From assembly GCF_019468565.1 (NCBI RefSeq), contig NZ_CP080521.1, positions 7,068,001-7,132,000 of the forward strand: a DNA stretch of 64,000 bases, in the 5' to 3' direction. Shown in pieces: positions 58,123-64,000 of this stretch. The DNA comes from Pseudonocardia sp. DSM 110487 (GTDB lineage: Bacteria; Actinomycetota; Actinomycetes; Mycobacteriales; Pseudonocardiaceae). The translations under genes were made by a program, and so were the position numbers. Below the pieces are notes generated by a model that saw only the letters and a list, made by a program, of their open reading frames with translations, was not told the origin of the DNA and ran no database searches. The stretch's first letter is position 1. Each line of letters opens with the position of its first letter.

Positions 58123-59400
58123 TCAATGAATTCCCATGCGGCGCCGTGCGATCACCACGCAGGCGAGGCTCACCACGGCCAGCGCCATCAGGTAGTAGGT
58201 CACCGCAAGCTTGTCGCCCGTCGCGTCGACAAGCCAGACGATGACGAGCGGGGTGGTGCCCCCGAAGGTCATGACTCCGATGTTGTAGCTCACCGACATG
58301 CCGGTGGCGCGGTTCGTCACCGGGAACAGATCGGCCATCATGGCGGGCAACGGCGCGAAGTACCCGGCCTTGAGCGCGCCGACCACGAACATCACGACCA
58401 GGATCACCGCGAAGCCCGGGTACGCGACGAGGAACGCGAAGCTCGGGTACACCAGTGCGAGGATCAGCGCCGCGAAGAGCAGCATGATCCGGACGCGACC
58501 GAACCGGTCGGACAGGTGTCCCACGACGGGCGTCATGACGGTCAGCACGATCCCGCTGACCAGCGTCGCCGCGAACCCCGTCGACGCGGGCAGGCCGAGT
58601 TCCTTCATGGCGAAGGTGGGCATGTAGGTGATCAGGTAGCTGATCGCCGTGGACACCGCGAGCGCACCGATCGCGACGAGCATGCGGCCCTTCTGAGTGC
58701 GGAACGTGTCCTGCACCGGCGCCCGTTCGGTGCCGGCGGCCGCGACGAACTCGCCTGCCTCGTCCACGTAGCGGCGGATGTAGTAGCCGACGGGTCCGAT
58801 CAGGAGGCCGAAGAGAAAGGGGATGCGCCAGCCCCACGACTCCAGCTGCGCGTCGGTCAACGTCGCGGTGAGCACGGTGCCGAACGCCGACGCGAGCAGC
58901 GTCGAGAAGCCCTGGCTCGCGAACTGCCAGCTGGCCATGAAGCCCCGTCTCTCGGGCGCGTGCTCGACGAGGAACGCGGTGGCGCTGCCGAACTCCCCTC
59001 CGGCCGAGAATCCCTGGATGAGCCGGGCGACCAGGATCAGGATCGGCGCGATCACGCCGATCTGCGCGAAGGGCGGCATGATCGCGATGAGCAGCGTGCC
59101 GAGCATCATGAGCCGGATCGACAGCATCAGCGCCGCCTTGCGGCCGACGCGGTCGGCGTAGGCGCCCAGCACGAGCGCGCCGAGCGGGCGCACCACGTAG
59201 GCCACCGCGAACGTGCCGAGCGCGAACAGCAACGACACGGTCTCGTCCGCCGACGGGAAGAACAGCTTGGAGATCGTCGCGGCGAAGAACCCGTAGACGA
59301 TGACGTCGTACCACTCCAGCGCGTTGCCGATGGACGCGGCGACGATGACGCGGCGCGGATTCGTGGTCGCCGCGGACGTGTGGGCGGCAGTGGACGTCAT
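58123..59400 (-). CDS. MHS-family MFS symporter (metabolite:H+)
   Basis: A 425-residue 12-helix transporter of the MHS group (ProP/KgtP/ShiA-like). IVAASIGNALEWYDVIVYGF, PLGALVLGAYADRVGRKAAL, RLIQGFSAGGEFGSATAFLV and ERRGFMASWQFASQG are diagnostic. Substrates of the group are carboxylates and betaines. Overlaps the M20 peptidase stop (ATGA) and lies 11 bases before acdS, so it probably imports ACC or a conjugate. That is inference. Confidence 0.9.
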   Translation of the reverse strand: MTSTAAHTSAATTNPRRVIVAASIGNALEWYDVIVYGFFAATISKLFFPSADETVSLLFALGTFAVAYVVRPLGALVLGAYADRVGRKAALMLSIRLMMLGTLLIAIMPPFAQIGVIAPILILVARLIQGFSAGGEFGSATAFLVEHAPERRGFMASWQFASQGFSTLLASAFGTVLTATLTDAQLESWGWRIPFLFGLLIGPVGYYIRRYVDEAGEFVAAAGTERAPVQDTFRTQKGRMLVAIGALAVSTAISYLITYMPTFAMKELGLPASTGFAATLVSGIVLTVMTPVVGHLSDRFGRVRIMLLFAALILALVYPSFAFLVAYPGFAVILVVMFVVGALKAGYFAPLPAMMADLFPVTNRATGMSVSYNIGVMTFGGTTPLVIVWLVDATGDKLAVTYYLMALAVVSLACVVIARRRMGIH

Positions 59401-60788
59401 ATGCGGCTCCTTGACGGTGGGGTCTCGCCCAGGTCCCAGAACAGACCGGCCATGATCTGCAGCCCTTCGCGGGCCACCGGCGCGAGCAGGTGCTCGTCGG
59501 GGGCGTGCTGGGAGCACGCCGGGTAGGAGTGCGGGATCCAGAGGGTGCACAACCCGAGCTCGTCGGCGAAGGCGTCGTTCGGGATGCTGCCGCCGAGGTT
59601 GGGCAGGAGCGCGGGCTTCGCGCCCGTGGTGTGGCCGATCGAGGCGAGCGCCCAGCGCACCCACGCGTCGTCGGGGTCGGTGCGGGTCGGCGGCATGGTG
59701 CGGCCGACCTGGACCTCGACCATCGGGAACCCGTGGTCGTCCAGGTGCTGCCGGAGGATGACGGCGAGCTCGTCGACGTCGGTTCCGACGACGGAGCGGA
59801 GCTGGCAGTGCGCGTGGGCGGTGCCGGGGATGGCGTTCACCGGGGTGTCCGCGTTACCCGCGGCCAGCGAGAGCACCTCGAGGCTGTTCCAGCCGACGAG
59901 CCGCTCGGCCGGGGTGAGGCCGGGCTCGCCCCAGTCCTCGTCGATCGCCGGGTCGTCCGGGCCGCCGCCGAGGGTGATGTCGCTCAGGGCCTGCCGGACG
60001 TTGGCGGGGATCTCCGGCGGGCGAAGGCCGGGCACGAGGATACGACCGCGCGCGTCGACGATGGACGCGAGCGCGCTCGCGAGGACCGTCGCCGGATTGC
60101 GCAGCAGCCCGCCCCAGTTGCCGGAGTGATGGGCGCCGTCGCGCAGGTCGGCCCGCAGGGTGAACGGCGTGGAGCCGCGGGAACCGAGGAACAGCGTCGC
60201 CCGGCCGGCTGTGACCCGCGGGCCGTCGGAGGCGATGAGCACATCGGCGGCGAGCTCGTCCCGCAGCCGCGCGCACACCGCGCGCAGGCCGGGCGATCCC
60301 GACTCCTCGCCGGTCTCCAGCAGGATCTTGAGGTTGAACCCGAGGTGGCCACGCAGGCGGAGCACCTGCTCCAGCGCCGCGAAGTTGATCGTGTGCTGGC
60401 CCTTGTTGTCGGCCGTGCCCCGGCCGTACCAGCGGTCGCCTTCGATCACGACCCGCCAGGGGTCCAGCCCGGGCCGCCACCGCTCCGGCTGGCCGAGGAC
60501 GACATCGCCGTGGCCGTAGACGAGCACGGTGGGCAACGCGTCGTCCTCGTGCCGAGTGGCCACGAGCAACGGGAAATCGCCCGCCGGGTTGTCGACGACG
60601 CGCGCCGAGCAGCCGAGCCGCCCCGTGAGCGCCGGGATCATCTCGTCGGACAGGTACGCACGAAGCACCGACGCCCGGCCCCGATCCTGACTCTCCGTGG
60701 GAAAGGCGATCCGGCGACCGAGGTCGGCCAGGAACTCCCCGGAATCGAAGTATTCCGCGGCGAGTTCGGTGACGGCGGCGCGGGTCAT
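59397..60788 (-). CDS. M20-family metallopeptidase/amidohydrolase
   Basis: A 463-residue M20 hydrolase. Zinc ligands and catalytic residues: His and Asp in VLVYGHGDVVLGQ, Asp in YGRGTADNKGQH, Glu-Glu in LLETGEESGSPGLRA, and a C-terminal His in CSQHAPDEHLLAP. The dimerisation domain is in the middle. ATG at 60788 follows AGGGGGA. It heads the transporter-acdS operon and might release ACC or another amino acid from a conjugate such as an N-acyl or gamma-glutamyl form. The substrate is not shown by sequence. Confidence 0.88.
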   Translation of the reverse strand: MTRAAVTELAAEYFDSGEFLADLGRRIAFPTESQDRGRASVLRAYLSDEMIPALTGRLGCSARVVDNPAGDFPLLVATRHEDDALPTVLVYGHGDVVLGQPERWRPGLDPWRVVIEGDRWYGRGTADNKGQHTINFAALEQVLRLRGHLGFNLKILLETGEESGSPGLRAVCARLRDELAADVLIASDGPRVTAGRATLFLGSRGSTPFTLRADLRDGAHHSGNWGGLLRNPATVLASALASIVDARGRILVPGLRPPEIPANVRQALSDITLGGGPDDPAIDEDWGEPGLTPAERLVGWNSLEVLSLAAGNADTPVNAIPGTAHAHCQLRSVVGTDVDELAVILRQHLDDHGFPMVEVQVGRTMPPTRTDPDDAWVRWALASIGHTTGAKPALLPNLGGSIPNDAFADELGLCTLWIPHSYPACSQHAPDEHLLAPVAREGLQIMAGLFWDLGETPPSRSRI

Positions 60789-60930
60789 CGTCCCCCTCGG
60801 GATCCGTAACATTCGATTAACAATGGGCTCGGCGTGATGCGTCGAGGGTAAGAAGACCCGATAGGCAGGTCAATTGCGCGTTTTCGAAGGCTGGGTTGCC
60901 GGGGCGGCAATGATCGGCCAGGATCCGTGC

Positions 60931-61860
60931 ATGAACCTGCTGCCGACGCCGCTGCGCTACTTCCTCGAGGTCGCGCGCACCGGCTCGATCAGCGAGGCCT
61001 CCGAGCGGCTACACGTGGCGACGTCCGCGATCAGTCGCCAGATCTCGAAGCTGGAACACGACGTCGGGGCGCCGCTGTTCGAGCGTAGGCCGCGCGGCAT
61101 GGCGCTGTCGGAGGCCGGGGAGATCCTCGTCGCCTACGCCCGGCGGAGCTCCCTCGATGCCGAACAGGTGCTCGCCGATGTGCACGGGGTGCCGGCCCTG
61201 CAGCGCAGTACGGTCAAGCTCGCGAGTTCCGAGGGTTTTGCCCGCGAATTCCTTCCGGCGGCGATCGCGACATTCCGCGAGAAATATCCGGGTGTGCGGT
61301 TCCGCCTGGACGTCAGCGGCCCGGCGGCAGCGACCCAACAGGTACGGGACGGCACGGTGGATCTCGCCGTCACGTACAGCCTCGCCCCGGAAAAGGGGAT
61401 CAAGGTCGAATACTCCATGCAGCAGCGGATCTATGCGTTGATGTCGTACGACCACCCACTGGCACTGCGCCGGGACGTCGAACTCGCGGAGCTGCTCGAG
61501 TATCCCCTCGCACTGATGGACGAGTCGACGACGATCCGGCAGCTCTTCGACGTCTGCGTCGCGCTCGACGGACTGAGCTTCGAGCCCGTGTTCGAGAGCA
61601 ACTACTCCGGTGCGCTCCAGACCTTCGCGCAGCTGCGCGGCGGCATCACCTTGGTCGGCCCGATGACCGTCATGCGGCAGCTCGGGCCCGATCGACTGGT
61701 GATCGTCCCGATCCGCAACCCGGAGCTGAGCAAGCGCAGTATGCAGATCCAGTCGATGGCGCAACGCACCCTGCCGGCCGCGGTGCGCGCCTTTCTCCAC
61801 CACCTGACCGAGCAGGTCGATGAAACGGACCCGAGAGTCGGTCGGGTCGCAGGCGAGTAG
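60931..61860 (+). CDS. LysR-family regulator of the peptidase-transporter-acdS operon
   Basis: A 309-residue LysR protein starting MNLLPTPLRYFLEVARTGSI. HTH: EASERLHVATSAISRQISKL and VGAPLFERR. Effector domain from about 90. Start at 60931 chosen by the domain edge. Divergent from the M20-MFS-acdS operon across 142 bases and probably its activator; many acdS genes elsewhere are controlled by the Lrp-type AcdR instead. Confidence 0.88.
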   Translation: MNLLPTPLRYFLEVARTGSISEASERLHVATSAISRQISKLEHDVGAPLFERRPRGMALSEAGEILVAYARRSSLDAEQVLADVHGVPALQRSTVKLASSEGFAREFLPAAIATFREKYPGVRFRLDVSGPAAATQQVRDGTVDLAVTYSLAPEKGIKVEYSMQQRIYALMSYDHPLALRRDVELAELLEYPLALMDESTTIRQLFDVCVALDGLSFEPVFESNYSGALQTFAQLRGGITLVGPMTVMRQLGPDRLVIVPIRNPELSKRSMQIQSMAQRTLPAAVRAFLHHLTEQVDETDPRVGRVAGE

Positions 61861-61872
61861 GGTGCGCCGCCG

Positions 61873-62496
61873 ATGATCTGTACACACCTCGCCCGTGCCG
61901 AGCGGGCGGATCTCCTAGCGTTCCTCGCCGGCCTGAGCCCGCAGCAGTGGGACACACCCACGTTGTGCGCGGGCTGGCGGGTCCGCGACGTGGTCGCCCA
62001 CATGATCAGCTACGAGGGCCTCCGCGGGCGGGAGCTCTGCCGCCGGCTCGCCCGGGGTGGATTCCGGCTGGCGGGGACCAATGCCGTCGGCGTGGCCGAG
62101 ATGCGCGACTCCGGCCCGGACGAGCTGCTCTCCCTGCTGGAACAGCGGCTGGAACCGAGCGGCCTCACCACCGGCTTCGGTGGTCGGGTCGCCCTGTTGG
62201 ACGCGATGATCCACCAACAGGACATCCGCAGGCCCCTCGGTGTCCCGCGCACGATCCCGGGTGAGCGGCTCGTCCCCGCCCTCTCGTTCGCCCGCTTCGC
62301 GCCACCGATCGGGGCGTTCTGGCGCGCTCGCGGGCTCCGGCTGGTCGCGACCGACCTCGATTGGTCGGACGGGCGCGGACCCGAGGTGCACGGGCCCGGC
62401 GAGTCCCTGCTGATGGCGATCGCCGGCCGCCGCGGCGTCGTCGAGGAGCTCACCGGTCCCGGCCAGGCCACGCTCGCCGCCCGCATCGGGAAGTGA
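61873..62496 (+). CDS. Maleylpyruvate-isomerase-family protein
   Basis: A 207-residue DinB-like helix bundle of the TIGR03083 type. LSPQQWDTPTLCAGWRVRDV followed by VAHMISYEG is the metal-binding start, and LLDAMIHQQDIRRPLGVPRT supplies further ligands. It begins 12 bases after the LysR stop, so the two may be co-transcribed. Its TGA stop abuts the convergent alcohol dehydrogenase stop (TGATCA at 62494-62499). Reaction unknown. Confidence 0.82.
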   Translation: MICTHLARAERADLLAFLAGLSPQQWDTPTLCAGWRVRDVVAHMISYEGLRGRELCRRLARGGFRLAGTNAVGVAEMRDSGPDELLSLLEQRLEPSGLTTGFGGRVALLDAMIHQQDIRRPLGVPRTIPGERLVPALSFARFAPPIGAFWRARGLRLVATDLDWSDGRGPEVHGPGESLLMAIAGRRGVVEELTGPGQATLAARIGK

Positions 62497-63687
62497 TCAA
62501 GCAGCGGGCTGCAGCAGCGTCTTCACCATCCCGTCCTTCTTCGCCTGGAAGGTGGCGTAGGCCTCCGGGGCGGCGTCGAGCGGGAGGCGATGGGTGGCGA
62601 AGCCGTCCACGCCGAGCGGATCGCCTTCGACGAGCAGCGGGAGGATCTCGGGCACCCAGCGGTGGACGTTGGCCTGCCCCATGCGCAGCTGCACCTGCTT
62701 GTCGAACAGGGTCAGCATCGGGAGTGGGTCGGCCATACCGCCGTACACACCGCTGATCGAGATCGTGCCGCCTCGGCGGACGAGTTCGACGGCCGCGTAG
62801 AGCGCGTTCAGCCGGTCGGTGCCCGCGGTCTCCATGAGCTTGGCCGCCACCGGGTCCGGGAGGAGGCCCGCGATCGTGTGCGCGAGCTTGCCGACGGGCG
62901 AGCCGTGCGCCTCCATCCCCACGGCGTCGATGACGGCGTCCGGTCCGCGCCCGCCGGTGCGGCCGCGGATGTGCTCGGCCAGGTCCCGTCTGTGCCCGGT
63001 CAGGTCGACCACCATGACGCCGTGCGCGCGCACCCGGTCCAGCCGCTCCGGAACCAGGTCGACCCCGATCACGTTCTCGATCCCCCGGTAGCGCGCGATG
63101 CGCGTACACATGTCGCCGATCGGCCCGAGGCCGAGCACGAGGAGCGACCCGCCCGGCGGCACGGCCGCGTACTCCACCGCCTGCCAGGCCGTGGGCAGCA
63201 CGTCGGAGAGGTACACGAAGCGGTCGTCCGGCGGACCGTCCGGCACCTTGATCGGCAACGTGTTGCCGAACGGGACCCGCAGGTACTCCGCCTGCCCGCC
63301 GGGCACGTGGCCGTAGAGCTTCGTGTAGCCGAACAGCGATGCGCCCTTGCCGTGCTCGTGCACCTGGGTGGTCTCGCACTGCGAGTGCAGGCCCTGTTCG
63401 CACATCCAGCACGTGCCGCAGGAGACGTTGAACGGCACCACCACGCGATCGCCAGGCCGGATGGCGGTGACCTCGGCCCCCACCTCCTCGACGACGCCCA
63501 TCGGCTCATGCCCGAGGACGTCGCCCTCGTCGAGGAAGGGGCCGAGGACCTCGTAGAGGTGCAGGTCGGAGCCGCAGATGCCGGACGAGGTGATGCGCAC
63601 GACCACATCGGTCGGTGCCTGGATCGTCGGGTCGGGCACGGTGTCCACGCGCACGTCGCGCTTGCCGTGCCAGGTGACCGCTCGCAT
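62497..63687 (-). CDS. Zinc-dependent alcohol dehydrogenase, formaldehyde-dehydrogenase-like
   Basis: A 396-residue zinc MDR. It starts MRAVTWHGKRDVRVDTVPDP. The catalytic zinc ligands are in SGICGSDLHLYE and DVLGHEPMGVV; the four structural zinc cysteines are in FNVSCGTCWMCEQGLHSQC. Nucleotide loop: LLVLGLGPIGDMCTRIARY. Length and the insertion around AHTIAGLLPDPVAAKLMETA fit the glutathione-independent formaldehyde dehydrogenase-like subgroup. It is divergent from an SDR gene. Confidence 0.9.
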   Translation of the reverse strand: MRAVTWHGKRDVRVDTVPDPTIQAPTDVVVRITSSGICGSDLHLYEVLGPFLDEGDVLGHEPMGVVEEVGAEVTAIRPGDRVVVPFNVSCGTCWMCEQGLHSQCETTQVHEHGKGASLFGYTKLYGHVPGGQAEYLRVPFGNTLPIKVPDGPPDDRFVYLSDVLPTAWQAVEYAAVPPGGSLLVLGLGPIGDMCTRIARYRGIENVIGVDLVPERLDRVRAHGVMVVDLTGHRRDLAEHIRGRTGGRGPDAVIDAVGMEAHGSPVGKLAHTIAGLLPDPVAAKLMETAGTDRLNALYAAVELVRRGGTISISGVYGGMADPLPMLTLFDKQVQLRMGQANVHRWVPEILPLLVEGDPLGVDGFATHRLPLDAAPEAYATFQAKKDGMVKTLLQPAA

Positions 63688-63775
63688 GAGGACTCCTCCC
63701 AGGGAAGTCGAACCGGAGGTCGAACCCATGCGATTCCCCGGATGGGTTGCCGGAAACGGGGGTAGGCCGTCGGGC

Positions 63776-64000
63776 ATGACCTCGTCCACCACCAGGCCAC
63801 TCGCCATGGTCACCGGCGCGTCGAGCGGGATCGGGCGGGAGCTCGCGCGCCAGTTCGCCGAGCACGGGTTCGACCTCGTCGTCAACGCCGAGGACGACCG
63901 GCTCGACGCGGCGGCCGCCGACTTGCACACCGCAGGCGCCGATGTCCGCGCCGTGCGCGCGGACCTGCGCACGGCCGACGGCGTCGAGCGGCTCTGGTCG
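63776..64000 (+). CDS. Short-chain dehydrogenase/reductase, cut by window end
   Basis: The first 75 residues of an SDR. TSSTTRPLAMVTGASSGIGR holds the TGxxxGIG cofactor loop, followed by ELARQFAEHGFDLVVNAEDD. The frame is open to the last base, so the catalytic Tyr-Lys part lies outside. ATG at 63776, 88 bases from the divergent alcohol dehydrogenase start. Substrate cannot be told. Confidence 0.85.
   Translation, partial: MTSSTTRPLAMVTGASSGIGRELARQFAEHGFDLVVNAEDDRLDAAAADLHTAGADVRAVRADLRTADGVERLWS

Overview
The window is high-GC DNA (about 70 percent) with frequent GTG starts, 1-4 base gene overlaps and actinobacterial families: PPOX/F420-type oxidoreductase, maleylpyruvate isomerase-type mycothiol enzymes, fused isobutyryl-CoA mutase and imine-reductase-like proteins. 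It looks like chromosome from a filamentous actinomycete, most likely Pseudonocardiaceae (Pseudonocardia-like). That assignment is inference. No rRNA or CRISPR array was seen.

Region 1 (1-14 kb) is ordinary chromosome. It holds a SpoT-type HD hydrolase, an MFS/LysR divergent pair, the folate/dTMP pair thyA-folA, an Imm5-like protein, a PPOX oxidoreductase, an FMN glutamate-synthase-like enzyme, an operon of an MFS transporter fused to a universal stress domain plus a separate UspA, an amidohydrolase, and an EamA exporter/dehydrogenase pair facing a LysR gene.

Region 2 (14.1-23.1 kb) is the main accessory region. A complete CAT-anticodon tRNA gene lies at 23005-23079 (minus). Its 3' half is repeated at 17505-17548 and 14392-14430, the signature of two integrative elements inserted one after the other at the tRNA 3' end. 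Each interval has a decayed tyrosine integrase at its right end. The left element (14.39-17.5 kb) has lower GC and carries a 473-residue fusion of a PIN-like nuclease and an Mrr-type restriction nuclease, a candidate single-gene defence system, plus a small membrane protein. The right element (17.5-23.0 kb) is host-like in GC and carries a large LuxR/LAL regulator divergent from a quinone-oxidoreductase-like enzyme and an epoxide-hydrolase-like enzyme.

Region 3 (23-42 kb) holds VOC, DoxX-like, ROK kinase, PvdP-tyrosinase-like, PhoD-like phosphatase, GNAT, small membrane, mycothiol-type and phosphotransferase genes. It also has icmF with two inverted repeats upstream, and an imine-reductase/MarR/MFS run with a perfect 28-base palindrome before marR. 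At 41-42 kb a gene-free stretch contains a large inverted repeat and an alternating BIME-like array.

Region 4 (42.2-55.7 kb) is a polyol or sugar utilisation locus. A DeoR regulator divides two arms. The leftward arm is kinase, phosphatase, lipoprotein binding protein, two permeases, two distinct ABC ATPases and a 2-hydroxyacid dehydrogenase. The rightward arm is DeoR, class II aldolase, second FGGY kinase and a GlpD-like dehydrogenase. The two-ATPase layout with a GlpD homologue recalls rhizobial glycerol GlpSTPQV systems. Kinase, dehydrogenase and aldolase could form a route polyol to polyol-P to ketose-P to C3 units.

Region 5 (55.7-64 kb) starts with a second inverted-repeat cluster. It continues with an SDR, an ACC deaminase operon (M20 peptidase, MHS transporter, acdS) facing a LysR gene, a mycothiol-type enzyme, a zinc alcohol dehydrogenase and a second SDR cut by the window edge.
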